Assembly (NCBI GenBank): GCA_003255065.1
Contig: QAOA01003220.1
Span: 129,525-193,524, forward strand
DNA: 64,000 nucleotides
Direction of reading: 5' to 3'
Source: Cercis canadensis
Taxonomy: Eukaryota; Streptophyta; Magnoliopsida; Fabales; Fabaceae
This document shows positions 36,384 to 49,100 of this stretch, piece after piece. Under the pieces are notes generated by a model. It searched no databases. It was not told where the DNA came from and saw only the letters and a program-made list of their open reading frames with translations. Numbering within the stretch: the first letter of the stretch is position 1; each line of letters opens with the position of its first letter. Position numbers and translations under genes: made by a program.

Positions 36384-37231
36384 AAATCTCATCAAGCATA
36401 GTCCAAAAACAAGGAATAAAATATTGAACCAACCACAAACCAACAACTCTAGCTACCCATAGTTTAAGATCAATAAAGTTCAGATCATAAGGCCAATGTC
36501 CAAAACAGAATTTTACATCCTCAATTCATCATAGAAAGACTGAACACCAAATGAAATCTAACATACATAGACTCGGAGTGATTATGGAAAACATGGACAT
36601 AGGAATCAAATCCAACAGTGCCCATAATTCTATTAGTATCTGACTTCATAACCCACCAAAATCAGAGAACACCCAAATACATATCTACCAAAATATAAGC
36701 AGTCTTTGAACAGCAATTAGACTCATAGTGCAATGAAAAGCAAGCGTTACACGAACCAAAGACCTATATATGAAGCTCACTTTTTGTCTCTGCAGAACAT
36801 GTGCCGGAAATCAAACGAGCCACAAATCAAACTATCCTAAAAGCATGCAAAGGAAAAGTAAAAAATCTCACCGGTGCCGGAAATATGAGAATGCAGTTGT
36901 GTTCGCTGGAGGTTGAATGGTGATTAGGGCCGAGACTGGAGAAGGAATGGAAGAAAAGAGAGAAGAGAATGGAGAAGCTCATGCAGTGCGTGAGCTGAAA
37001 TTGGGAGTGAAAATCCCTCAACCAAAACGACGCCGTTTTGCAATTTTTTTTTCAAAAAAAATAAATATTTGAACTGTTCGGTTATTGCAAACCAGTACTA
37101 ATTCAACGGTTTTACCGGTTTGACCGCCTAAACAGTTTGTCCCTCCTAACCGAACCAGTATCATAATTGGGCATCGATTGGACTGGTCAGACCGCTCGGT
37201 TCGGTCTAGTTTTTAAAACATTGGTTTGAAA

Positions 37232-38570
37232 AGTCAATCAATCATTTTCAAGGAACTAAGTGATAATAAAATTGACTATTTTCATAGACTTTTTAAAAAT
37301 TTTTTTAAATAAAAGAAATTCTTATGGACTTAAGTTATTTCAAGGATTAATATAATCTTTTGGAAACAGCTCAATTTAGCCCCTTCAAATATAAGTCATG
37401 TGCAGTTTACGCCTAAAAATATAAAAAAAAAAATACAAAGAACTCCTATCAATTATAAAATTGTGTAAAAAAAAAAAAAAACCTCGATTTCTATACAATA
37501 GTCCAAAAATAAATAAAAAATGCCACATAAAAGAAAAATGAAAGTGACACGTGACATTTTTTGTCTATTTTAAGACGGCTGAGATTTTTTTTTATATATA
37601 TTTTAATAGTTGATAGTGTTCCTTATACTTTTTTTTTTTTTATAAATCGTAAATTATTCTAAGTTGAAAGAATAAATTGGACTTTTCCCTAATCCTTTAC
37701 TCTAATAGAAAGCTACCAAATTCAACTTCTTTTGTTTGGTATGACAACCAAATTCAATCATCACATATGTATTAGTTTTGATGAATATTTAGTTTATGTA
37801 AATCTATTTATTTTCCGGGTTTTTTTTGGCATAATTAGTGGGTTTGAAAGAGATGAATTCCAATGAAACAATGGCAATATTTCATATGAAAATAAAAAGT
37901 ATTGAATAGCACGTAGTTCTTACTCATTAGAAGTACCAAAAGAAAAATGGCATATTAACTTGATATACTTTCTAGAGATGTATCAAAAGCACATGTTCCA
38001 AAAATCAGCTCACTTGATCTTGCACATCTCCACTATTTCTTTTTAATTTTATTTATTTTAATGTGGAGTTGAGGGAGAACAATGATGTAAAATTTGGGCC
38101 ATAGGAACTTGGACTGGATAAGATTCCTTTGTTATTTAAATAAATTTTTATTAATTTGATTTAGGGGGAAAAAATATGAGAAGTTTAAAATTTTTCTAAA
38201 TCCATGTATTTCGTGCATATGATCAGGAAAACAATAAAGCATTTAACACTACAAGGCCTAATTAACTGATTAATTACTCCAACAACATAAGTAATTAACT
38301 GATTCTCTTGTAAGCTAAGCTGGTAAAGTAGCAGAAAATGATATGAGAGATACACTGCTCTGTCTCAGAGACTGATTTGTTATACAGAATACTCACCATC
38401 AAAGATCTATATATATTGATATTTTTACAAAATTTGATGCACCAAGATAATTAATTCACGTAGCTGTACCATATACAGCCAAGCACATCAAACTTAGATC
38501 TTTCCTGACTAACTTACGTTTGTACTGAGTTCAAACTCGAAACCTAGGTGCAGACACGTAGGTTATTAGG
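37232..38570. other. Intergenic
   Basis: AT-rich with homopolymer runs. No gene or structured element was recognised between the hAT-like element and the DUF3774 gene. Confidence 0.5.
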
Positions 38571-38816
38571 TCAATTGGGACCCCAGCAGCTCAAGTACAT
38601 AACAGTTCTGAGAGACTCCTCAGCCTGTTTTAGCTTCTCAGAATTAGCAGCTTTGAACGCAGGTGATTCAAAAGCGTTAGAGAATCTCCTTGCTTGCTTC
38701 GAAGATGAACAAGCAGAATCCCTAAGAGACTTCACGGTTGGGTCGCACTTTGAGCCCTGATCCTTCATCACCTGCAGTATCCGCATCCCTACTTGGCTCA
38801 TGTATCTCAAGCTCAT
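38571..38816 (-). CDS. DUF3774 wound-responsive family small protein
   Basis: Single exon, 81 residues. The C-terminus AEESLRTVMYLSCWGPN carries the family signature ESLRxVMYLxCWGxx, here with the usual Trp-Gly. The N-terminal half includes a KDQG motif (MKDQGSKCDPTVKSLRD), also typical of DUF3774 proteins, and the middle is Ser/Ala/Lys-rich. The ATG at 38816 gives MSLRYMSQVG. A TATA-like GTATAAAA on the minus strand at about 39001 lies about 185 bases upstream. It belongs to a different subtype from the 16.3-kb gene, so it is not part of that array's recent duplication. Family members are wound- or stress-induced and some are processed into immune peptides; that role is inferred. Confidence 0.8.
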   Translation of the reverse strand: MSLRYMSQVGMRILQVMKDQGSKCDPTVKSLRDSACSSSKQARRFSNAFESPAFKAANSEKLKQAEESLRTVMYLSCWGPN

Positions 38817-38819
38817 GCC

Positions 38820-40484
38820 CAGAAACCACAACTAATTTCACAACAAAATCACAAACAGAGAAAAGAAGAAGCCTTTTTTTACTCTTTTAGAGTAGCAGAA
38901 TCCAAGTGCTAGAGAAATGAGAAATCTTGGGTTTGGTATTGGAGTTTTGAACTGAAAATGGCTTGAAAAATCTTAGAGTTGGCCGAGCTATGAGCTTTTT
39001 TATACAAGAGAGAAACAACCGGCTATAAGCGGATTTTGCTACGAAAACCGGGAGCTAGAGGGGATGATTCTGTGGGTGGAGGACACGTGTCAGTCGCAGT
39101 GCATGGTAAATGTGGATAACGACAAACTAGTGCCGCCTAGGTTATGATACTTTACTTGCTTTTAAGAAAAGGTTTATCTTTTTATCAGATGATGATTTAG
39201 CTGTGTGTGGAAGATATTAATGCTGATGGGTGGCCCACAGATCCATAGAGTTGCAACTTGCATGGCTAAGCGAAACTGTTGAAACGGTCAAAAAAATATT
39301 GAGGCAAGAAATAGAATAATTGGGTGCGTTTAGGCTTTATCCTTTTATTTTCTATTCTCTAATCATGGTAATCAGTGATGACATTGTTGCAATATTTTTC
39401 TTTGTGCTTATCGCCAATTGTGTATCTGTCCACAGCTCATTGTTTTTGTCGAATTTGTGACTAGGAAGATTCTGGACAATGAAATGTTAGCCTTTTTTTC
39501 CCCTTTCTTTTCTTTTTCTAATGGTTTTCTTTCTATTTACTTTATATTAAATAGAAATTATAAAAGAACATAAAGTTTAATATCTATGGAAGACAATCAA
39601 CAGAATTTAGTGATGAATTTTGAACATAAAATCACCTGCAATCAGATTTGCATTTCCATTAACAACTAGAGATGGCTTTTTTAACAGCATGAATAAAGAT
39701 TCTGCATGCAACACAATTCACTATAGTTGATTCTTGTAACTTTTTTGCTCCTAATAAAAATAAGTGTAAAATCTATATATTTTTATTTTTGAATTATTTT
39801 TTAAATATTATTTTAATTTTTAATTTATTTTTTATATATTACTTTTATTCTCAAATAATTATATTGCTCACCAAATAATTATCTATAGCATAAAAAATAA
39901 TTACTTAAATAATTGATTTAACGAACAAAATGATTATTTAAGGACTAAAGTGATATTTAAAAAATAATTAAGAGATAAAAAATATATTTAACTCTAAAAA
40001 TAAATAAATAAATAAATAAAAGTTTCACTATGATTCATGATCTTAGCTTTGTATAAGTTTATCTTTGCTTGAAACTTAAAACTAAGGTCATGATGAGTTT
40101 ATATTCACAAGTTATATGTCATTGTCGTGCTTATTGTCAAGCACAAGTTTTCTAGAATCTTCCTTTAGAAAAAGAAGTAACCTAAGAATAGTAAGATTGA
40201 AATTTAGGCGATACAAATGTGGGGTTACATTAATCAAGTGAATACACAAAGGAATTAATCTTCATTCACTCAATGTAAAAAAGCTTTTACATAATTAGTA
40301 AACTGTGTATCTCCACATTTCAAAATAATTATCAAAAGTTTTTATTATTGGTAAAATACTACATTTTTGGTCATATATTAGTCATGAGCTATATTGTACG
40401 GGTACGGGTACACGTTTTATACTTAATATAAGTACGAAATGTCGGTATGACAATTTTTTAAAAAATAGGGATACGGGTACGCCA

Positions 40485-40488
<4 letters not shown>
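38820..40488. other. Promoter of the DUF3774 gene and intergenic sequence
   Basis: The first 300 bases hold the leader and promoter of the minus-strand gene, including GGACACGTGTCAG at about 39080, an ACGTG core. The rest is AT-rich. An AATA microsatellite lies at about 39999-40020. No further gene was seen. Confidence 0.5.

Positions 40489-40534
<46 letters not shown>
40489..40534. repeat. (AT)23 microsatellite
   Basis: An uninterrupted AT dinucleotide run directly adjoins the pararetrovirus-like fragment on its 5' side. Confidence 0.95.
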
Positions 40535-40537
<3 letters not shown>

Positions 40538-41392
40538 ACTCTTAGGCTTAATAGATCAAATTCAGTCAAACATGATTCATCAACTCATTACAGTTATGCT
40601 AGAAAATCAGTAAATTTTTCTTCAATATATTCATCAAGAAAAAACTTTAGACCTATCATTCCAAAACCTGTTTATCAAGAAAGTCAAGATTCAGATTCTC
40701 CTCATATGTCTCCTATTAGGTCTTATTTTTAAAGTCAACTTAAAGTCATTTCAAAAGAATTCCAGATAGATAAAGAATATCTTAAGAAAGAATTCATGAC
40801 AGTCTCTAACAAAGAGAAAATAAATTGGTATTTCAAAAGATTTAATAGTCATTCAAAAGACATACTCAAGAAAATTTATTATCATGAGTTAGATATCATA
40901 GAAATCAACATGCCTTTCTTCAAGTGGTTCAAAGAGTATGCTGAAGTAAATGATATATTTTATCCTTATGCTAAAGAGGATGACACATTTTATCCTTATA
41001 AACTATCCAAAAAGATCAATACAAACACTAGAATAAGTCAAAATTGGAAAACTTCATCAGATACATCAGTTATTGCAGTCCATCCTCCTTTAGAAGAAAT
41101 TACTGTAAAAAATATTCATAATGAAGATGTAGTAGCTTCTCCATCCAAAATAACACATGGTCCTTACAAGGACAATCCTTCATTAAAAGATATAAAAAAT
41201 ATACAGTGTCAAAATAATTATACAAATCAAATACTTAAAACTATTTCAGATCAAATGACTAGAGTAGAGAATACACTATTTTCTCTTCCTTCCTTAGGTC
41301 TGTCATTAAGTCCTCCTTCCTCCTTAGGTCCTACTTCCTCAAGATCTCTTTTTTCTCCTTCAATAACTTTCACTAGTTCAAAAATTCAATAG
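40535..41392 (+). pseudogene. Decayed endogenous pararetrovirus (Caulimoviridae-like) polyprotein fragment
   Basis: An open frame runs from the end of the AT repeat, meets one in-frame stop (TAA at 40730-40732) and continues to a stop at 41390. The last 198 residues after the ATG at 40796 show a pattern I associate with endogenous caulimovirid polyproteins of plants, in the region between the movement-protein and reverse-transcriptase parts. It has a W-Y-F-rich KEKINWYFKRF block, a FFKWFKEYA-(X)n-YPY block repeated as FYPY, a HPPLEE segment, an ASPSKI motif and a KDIK-(X)n-QNNYTNQ-(X)n-TI helix. No movement, protease, RT or RNase H domain is attached. The fragment is short, broken and cannot form a virus. 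The family call rests on recalled patterns. Confidence 0.6.
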
Positions 41393-42244
41393 CCTATTTA
41401 TAGGATACTAAACTTTTCAAAATATATATATTAATAATTATATAAAATGAACAATTTTAAAATTCTCAAGTATTAAAAAATATCAACCTCAATAAGGAAG
41501 AGGAATTGAAAGTTGAAATTGGGTAAAAATGTTAAAATCAGTCCCCAATTTCTGATTTGAAATTGGGTTGGGGGAGAGAAATGGGCAATAGGCAAAATGA
41601 CATCGTTTCGGGAGATTTGGATTTGCCTCTCTCATGAAACGGCGTTGTTTTGTTTAAGTGAAAAATTGGCCTCCTGAAACGACGTCGTCCCAAGTGACCG
41701 CCCCCATCAGCCCCTTTTGTGCACGTTTTTATTTTTTTGTTTTTTATGAAATGATGCATTTTAAAATGGAAAATAAAAATAAAAGTTGTGTTCCATGAGA
41801 AGGATACGCGTTTCACGTTTTGCTGCTGTCCCCAAAACGAGTAAGTGATCAAAAACGGCGTTTCTATGCAATAGAGGTCATGAGTCATGAGTAGATTTAA
41901 AAGCCATGCGGATGTCCTATAAAACAACAGTTTTATTATGTTACATTTAAATGAAATTATCATTAATGAGCATTGGCCATTATACAATTATCATTAATTA
42001 GTATATAATGACCATTGACTATAACAAAAATTTTAAAACCTTAACGTGACCCGCTTAAAATTATTGATGATCGGAGAGAGTTAATAATAATTGTCTCAAT
42101 TTATATAGCCTATTAAGTATTAACAAGGGTTGGGCGTTGATCCCACAAACCGGGATTCCTTTTCCGCCTTTCCCCGCCAACTAACCACATTGTGCACTGG
42201 CCACTTCTTCTCTGCGCTACATCCTCAACGAACCGATTCGCTCC
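41393..42244. other. Intergenic and promoter of the PAP phosphatase gene
   Basis: No gene supported. Several ACGACGTCGT/ACGGCGTT-type motifs occur between 41600 and 41860. A TATA-like TTTATATAG at 42099-42107 precedes the phosphatase start codon by about 140 bases. Confidence 0.5.
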
Positions 42245-45200
42245 ATGGATTTGCTCCGGTCAACTTCTCATATCTCCACCGTCCGATTCATTCACCCTCA
42301 CCGTTTCATAGCCACTCGTACCGCTCGACGCCTCAACGTAAGGTCCTTTCCCTCGATTCTTTGATTCTACTTGAAATTGTTTCTTTGTTCTTAAGAACCT
42401 AAAATTAGCTAATTGCATTAGGTCGAGCTTGCCGTTTTCGGAGCAAAAAGCAAAGTATTACAAAGAGGTTCAAGCAGCTGTGGATGTGGTGGAGAGAGCT
42501 TGCTGTCTCTGCGTCGATGTAATCTTTTTCTTACTTTTCCAAATTAATTTATTTCTTTTCGACTATTACGAGAAAGGAAAATGACACCCATTTTGAGTCT
42601 GAATGAATTAGGAAATTCTGTTTTTCAGCGGAGAAATTGAATTTAGTATCCTGAGACCTCTTTGAATTTAGGCTGATATTTGTGTGTTTTTATCTATATT
42701 TGGCAATCAATAATAAGAGTGTTGACCAGAATGGATTATAGCCCGCCCGTATTGTTATTTTCTTCATTTTATTCTTTTGCCCTTTTAAGTTTCAAAGGAT
42801 TGAAATTGTTATGTGAATTACGTTGATTGTCTGCAGGTGAAGTCATCTTTGTTCTCAAGTGATGGGAGGATTCTGGAAAAAAATGACAATACTCCAGTCA
42901 CAGTTGCAGATTTTGGAGTTCAGGCTCTGATCAGTTTGGGTAAAACAGAATTCCAGATATAACATTAATTTAAAACGTGTTTTTGATGTGTATGACTGTA
43001 CAGAACCAATGTAATACAGCAGAATTGCGTTCATGTGGTGGTTAATTGATTTCTAGATGAATTCCTGTTTAATACTTACAGGTATATAACCAATGTGATG
43101 AACACTTAAAACGATGACAAATGGTGCGTTTGGAAAAAAAGTTGGACTAATGATCATAATATCTGGCCAATATGATTAATCAAAACTATAAATATCAGCA
43201 GACTACAGGATAGTTTTGTTGTATAGTTTATAGTTCTGTAACTGACCAGATAATTTGAATAGCATTCAGTCTTGAAATTTCCCAGGGTTAATTTTTTTTT
43301 TTTTTTTTTTGTATATCATATGTGATTGTCATCACAGAGCTAGGTAAGCTGTTCCCTTCTATCCCACTGGTGGCTGAGGAGGATTCTGCTTTTTTGCGTT
43401 CGACAAACTTGGCAGATACTGTGGTAAATGCAGTAACTGCTAAAGCTAGCTCCACTGAGAAACCATGCACACAAGCTGATGTACTGGAAGCAATTGATAG
43501 AGGAGGAAAGGATGCTTTTGTATTTGCATCAAAACCTGCCACATATTGGGTAAGATGGGCCAATCTATTATAATATGATGCAGTATACCAATTAAGGATT
43601 TGAATCCATATTTCATTTTCCTGTGTTGTATAAGATGGTTATTCTCACTACATCTGTGTTCTCATTCATACATTCTTAGAGATGGGAAACATTATTATTT
43701 AGGTGATTTTTTTTTTTTGGGCCTTATTTAGAGTGGTAAATATATTCTGTGTTTTTGTGAAATAGATGGCTTTATTAAGCCTTAAAATTCTTATTGATTT
43801 ACATTTTCATGTTAGGGATTTACAAATATTCTCCTGATGGTTGAATTTATAATTGCTTTAGAACTTATATCCAGTTTATCTATTGAATAAATGCAGGTGC
43901 TTGATCCAATTGATGGTACACGTGGATTTCTAAAAGCTAGCAAAGCCTTATATGTTGTAAGTCTTAATAAAGGTTAATTCAAGCTTCGAAAAATATTTTT
44001 TGAAATCTTTTTATCTGATAGCATACAACATAAAATTTGAGAAAGTATTTGACCTAAAAGTGATTATGGAATAGCTCTAGTTGGTAGATTTAACTTTGTC
44101 TGCGACAGTACTCATGCACTATTTCTTTAGGAATAGTAAATACCGAAAATTCAGTGTGGATATCTGAAGATAAGGAATCCTTGCTTTGAATGAAGTTTAT
44201 TTTGTATGTTATCTGACCGTATCATTACAGGTTGGTTTGGCTCTTGTGGTTGAAGGAGAGATTGTAATTGGTGTAATGGGCTGCCCTAACTGGCAGGAAG
44301 ATTTATCTAAGAAATCCACTACTGAAATCCAAAAATCTAGTGGCATTCTATCTGGATCAGGGACTATGATGATTGCTCATATTGGCTATGGAACATGGAC
44401 AAGAAGGTTCTCGTTTGTGCTGAATGGCATGCCCAAATTACCTGGTGATTGGACCAGATGTTTTGTTGATGGGTCTGACTTAGTACATAAAGCACGGTTT
44501 TGTATTCCAGATAGTCAAACTTGGGAGTCACTGCCACTGTCTGCTTTATTTAATGCAACAAGCGATGCTGATAGTGTAGGAGACAACCAAATTCTTCTTT
44601 TGTCGACATGTTGTGGAAGGTCTGAGATAATATTAGTGGTTATCTGTTTCCAACCTTCTTACTTCCAATAAAAAGTTTTTTCACTAATATGCTGTGAGAT
44701 GGCGTGTGAACTAGCTTTCTGATTATTTGTTTGTGAATTTGCAACATCTAAGGCAATAAATTTATTGTTATTAAACTTGCCTGTATTGGATGTTACTTCA
44801 CCATTTTGAGGATTTTCCTTGTTTCTTGTTCACATTGCTTGAGGTTAGTATTCCACGTCAATTGGCAGTGCAATCTTTGAATTGAAGTCTGATGCTTGCA
44901 GAAGAATTTGTAAATCCTTGTGTATTCATAAGCCATCTGTCCTCATAATATTTTCATATTGATATTGATGTTTACGTGACATTTATTACCACCTAGAAAC
45001 CTTTTTTGTTAAGTCCAGTCATAGTGATTGATAATGTTTCAGTTTGAACAGTTATACTGTTACTCTGCTTACAAGTACATGATAGGTTGTCTTTAGGTGC
45101 TATTTCGAAATCATTGTTATGTCCATCTCATAGCACATATTCCTTTAACCCACCTGCCGTACCCCTCCCCCCAACCCCTCTTTTTGCAATTTATCTGCAT

Positions 45201-47067
45201 GTTGAAAACATCTCTTTCTTCTATATTGCTTTGTTTAAATGATGGGAAAACATCTCTTTCTTCTCAAAGCAACAACCATGTTTTGTAATCTTTCTGGATC
45301 CGCTGTTGGTCCCCTCGTGGACTGCTTATTTGCTTGTTAATGACATATCTTTATTTCTATTTAGCACATTGGCTTCTGTAAGCAAATTATTTTCCTCGTG
45401 TTGGGGTCACTTCAAATTTGAGAATTTTCTTCATCAAATTTGAAGTCAAACAATTGAAAATAAAGTTAAAGAATTGGCTTATCTGCAGAAATTGAGGGGA
45501 AGTATGGATTAGATAACTGGATCACACCTGTCAAACTTGCTAATTTTCTTTTACTCTTAAATTATGTATCTTCGGTTTATCTTCCGAGATCTTCTTTAGG
45601 GTTTTGTCCTTTGTCAGTTCTTGGCCTATGGTAATTACCTAAGCCAATGGTTTTTTTCTGGGGGAGTAGGGGTGGCAAGTACCTCAAGGATACCTTCTTT
45701 CAATTCAAATCCTACTCTGACAGAATACATGTGATAAGAAGAGTCATTGAGAGAGGGTTTGAATAGGACCAGTTAAATTGTTTCTTTTGATCACAAGCCT
45801 CTGTATAATCTGAGGTGCTTGTGCATCTTCAGTAAATAATTTTTCATATTTCTTTTTTCTTCCCTTTCATTTGCTCTCTGCTTCTGGATGAATGCAGTTT
45901 ATGCAAGTATATGATGGTGGCCTCAGGTAGGGCATCTGTATTCATTCTCCGTGCAAAAGAGAAGACTATTATAAAGGTAGCCCATCCATTTTTAGTTTAT
46001 CATCACTCGTTAGATGAATAATTTTCTGTAGCATGATATGATTTTTTTAATCTTATGTAGGCTTGGGACCATGCTGTTGGCATGATATGCATTCATGAAG
46101 CAGGTGGAAAGGTATGCGTTTCTCCATTATCTTTTGAACATTTTGTCAACATTAATTCGTAATGTTTGATCTTGTCTGTGGTCTAATATGCCATGGGTTC
46201 ATTAATTTACTGAGATGCAATACGCAGTAATATGGAAATATGCTGCTAAGCTAATCATTAAGAAGGAAAGAATTATGGAAAGCCAGTGAACAGGAAGATT
46301 AAAGAGTAAACTTAATTGGACTAGTAAGGCAGGTCTTATCTTCATAACAGGGTATCACTAAAATTGTTGTGTCATGTAGTGAAAGGTCCGTGAACACCAA
46401 TGTCATTACTAATTAAAATCCTTCCGCAGAAGCTATAACTGTAGATAATTGTTATGTGGTCTCCATGAACTGATGACAAAAGACATTTTTAAATTTCTTC
46501 CACAATCCAATCGAACCAACTTTTCTTTCATGTACATGGCATAATGGAGATTTCCTTTTTTAGTGCTGAAAAGAAATTCTCATACATGATAATGTTGTAT
46601 GGTGAATTATGCACAAGATAATTGTGTTTGTATCTTGTGTTTATCAGATGTACTTCAAGAGTTTTTTTTTTTTATTTTTTTAATTTGTTTATTTTTAAAA
46701 TTTTAAAAAACATGGATCTTTCTAGTTCTAGTGTCAGAATTTTTTCCCTCTCAATTTATTTTGCTTTCATAATCCGTGGATACTTCTATATGTTTCCTGA
46801 TATTTTATTGATATCTTAGAAATTACTGCAATTCTTTTGTATATAATAATTCAAGGTTGTTTCTTCATTAAAATGTTTTAGTTTCTTGCTTCATGAGATA
46901 ATTTCCAATATGATTAGGTAACTGACTGGAAAGGTAGCGAAGTAGATCTTGCAGCAGATCAAGTTAGCAGGCGGATTATATTCCCTTCAGGTGGTGTCCT
47001 TGTTACGAATGGCAACTTACATCATCAAATTCTGCAGATGATCTCTCAAGCATCAACAGTTTTATGA
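42245..47067 (+). CDS. Putative PAP-specific phosphatase, organelle-targeted (IMPase superfamily)
   Basis: Predicted 3'(2'),5'-bisphosphate nucleotidase that would hydrolyse 3'-phosphoadenosine 5'-phosphate to AMP. Nine exons join in frame: 42245-42342, 42422-42518, 42837-42939, 43338-43549, 43897-43956, 44231-44619, 45898-45976, 46061-46111, 46918-47067. The product is 412 residues. All Mg-binding motifs of the lithium-sensitive IMPase superfamily are present: TVADFGVQ (87-94), VAEEDS (111-116), WVLDPIDGTRGF (170-181) and AWDHAVG (347-353). The first 30 residues are Arg/Ser/Thr-rich, without acidic residues after Asp2, fitting a mitochondrial or plastid presequence. It resembles the Arabidopsis 'PAP-specific phosphatase, mitochondrial' type (At4g05090) rather than SAL1 itself, from its long loop and N-terminus. 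The exon 1 donor is the second of two GT sites five bases apart. Confidence 0.9.
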
Positions 47068-48730
47068 TGGACATTACTATTTTTTGTTTTTGTAAGGATT
47101 CTGTTGTTTTATTAGAATGATATTTGTAATTTGAATATTCATTGAAATTAATATGATATATCATCCACATTCACTATTCCAAAAGAAAAAGGATGCAGAT
47201 CCTATTAGCAGTTCCGACGATGGAATATAGTGAATTTTTTGTCGATCATATATGAAGTTTGTTGTTAACAAGCATATGCAGAGCTGTAACCAGCATTGTC
47301 TTGAAGCAATCTTATACTTCCTTTTTGGATCCTCTATATATAATTGGTTTCAATGAAATGTGAATAATCATAATGCAAACTCTTATGCATAGGACAGATG
47401 CTTAGTAATTTTGGTATTTTTGACTGGTTTAAACACAACAAAACCTGCTTACCCTAAAAGACGACTTGACCTTTTAATCAAAGAACTGGCACCTGTCTTA
47501 AGAATATAACGGGTGGCTATCTATAAACTCAAGTTATTTGCCAAACAAATGCCCGTTCATTACATCATCATTATCATTAGACGTTCGATTTGTACTGGTG
47601 AATCTTATTTGTTTTGTGTAATTTTGGTCACTGATAAATCATATTTGTCAAAAGTTGAATCTTATTTGTCAAAAGTTCATTGGCTTTCTATTGTCAAGAA
47701 AGAACGCGAAAGTCTTTTGAATTTTAAGCGTAAATAAAAGACATATTAATCTTTTCACCATATAATTAAATAAATTTTGATACTATGTTAAGCTATTAGA
47801 TGAAGTCTTAGAATTGATTTATATCTAATACCTAGCAATTTGAAAAAGAAATGCATAGATTTTTTGGTGCAACAATTCACGAATCTTCATTAATTTAAAC
47901 AGTACCTATGTGCTGTGGACACGTTTTGATCTCGTGAATCTGGGTTAATCTTATCTCCACTCAAGAAATGGCCCTTTCTGTTTATCTTGTCATATGTACT
48001 ATCTGTCTCCCATTATTTTTATTGGACTAGAAAGTTGCTTTAATTATATAATTAATAAAACCCTAATCCAAGGAAAGTTCTTGTGGTCTAGCAATGGCCA
48101 AGTTTTGTTGTTCATAATTCATAAAGCAGCTTATCAACTTTGGTCATCTTCATTATATAAATTATTAATTCATTTAGACTTAGATGTAGACGCTGGTACT
48201 TACCAATAGAAGCAGCAGAAGATGACAACGGTAATATAAAATGTGCATGTTTTGCTTAAAATAGTAACACTGAGTCTCTATTAGCTCAAGCTTGGGATCT
48301 CATCATATCTACAAATAATGCTAAACAATGCAACGAAACGTCCTTGAATCAAAATAAACTAAACCTCTCTTAATTATTCAAAGTTTGTTGGAACCATTGA
48401 ACTGCTCATAACAAAAAATAACAATATTTTGATAGTCTACCAAATTTAAGTAAGTAAATGATTGCGTGTTTGATAACACGTTTGCATCTCCTTGTGGGTG
48501 ATTATCTGCTAAAAAAATGACACTTTAATTTACCCTTTTAGGCATGGAGAAGAAAACAATGTGTATTTTATGTACAAAATCTAATCAATAATCCACACGG
48601 TAAGCAATGTGATTAACTTTGTCTCTTGGAAATCAAGCACGGGGACATAATCCAGATATCATGATCGTATAACACTTAATTATAAAGTATTATGTTGAGT
48701 TTGAAGTAATAATTTGTATAATTAATTATA

Positions 48731-49100
48731 GAGTAAAACCCTTTTTTAGTCCTTAAAAAATGCAGTTACTGACAAATTCGTCCTCCAAAAATTTTCAGTG
48801 ACAAATTGGTCCTTAAATTATTATTTTACTGACAAATTAGTCCTCTGATAGGCAAGATCAGTGAAAAGAAAATGAGGATTTGAATGAAAAAAAATGAGGG
48901 CTTAAAGATAGCTAGGCAAGATCAGTGAAAAAAATTTAGGAAAGGGGTCTGCAAGAGTCAAGAACTTTTCTCATTAAAGTATCAAAAGACTAATTTATCA
49001 GACATAATAATAATTCAATGACTAATTTGTCACTAAAAATTTTTGGATGACGAATTTGTCAGTAGTAGCATTTTTCAAGGACTAAAAAAAGGTTTTACTC
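48731..49100. mobile_element. MULE-type MITE with 9-bp target duplication
   Basis: Inverted arms of about 120 bases start GAGTAAAACCC...TTTTTTAGTCCTT on the left and end AAGGACTAAAAAAAGG...TTTTACTC on the right. Both sides are flanked by TTAATTATA (48722-48730 and 49101-49109), an exact 9-bp duplication, the hallmark of Mutator-like elements. Arms contain repeated GACAAATT-(A/G/C)-GTCCT units. It is 370 bp with no coding capacity, and the intact duplication suggests a relatively recent insertion. Confidence 0.82.

Larger units (their letters stand above)
35199..37223. mobile_element. hAT-like non-autonomous transposon (8-bp target duplication)
   Basis: Inverted termini CAATGTTTTAAAAA at both ends are flanked by GTTTGAAG (35191-35198) and GTTTGAAA (37224-37231), a 7-of-8 match to an 8-bp duplication, the hAT signature. 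Subterminal regions are full of CGGT/ACCG motifs such as GGACCGAT, AACCGGTC, TTTACCGGTTTGACC and CGGTTCGGTC, as in many plant hAT elements. Near the right end is an AAACGACGCCGTTT palindrome (about 37024). No intact transposase was recognised in the interior; open frames such as 36244-36438 are short. Two direct duplications around N characters (35367 and 36200) inflate its length by about 250 bases. Confidence 0.72.

Noticed and set aside
36244..36438. Hydrophobic 64-residue frame inside the hAT-like element
   Set aside because: No similarity to a transposase that I recognise, and it lies over an N-centred duplication.
41538..41987. 149-residue minus-strand frame
   Set aside because: Composition follows the AT-rich intergenic sequence and it lacks motifs. 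Not supported as a gene.
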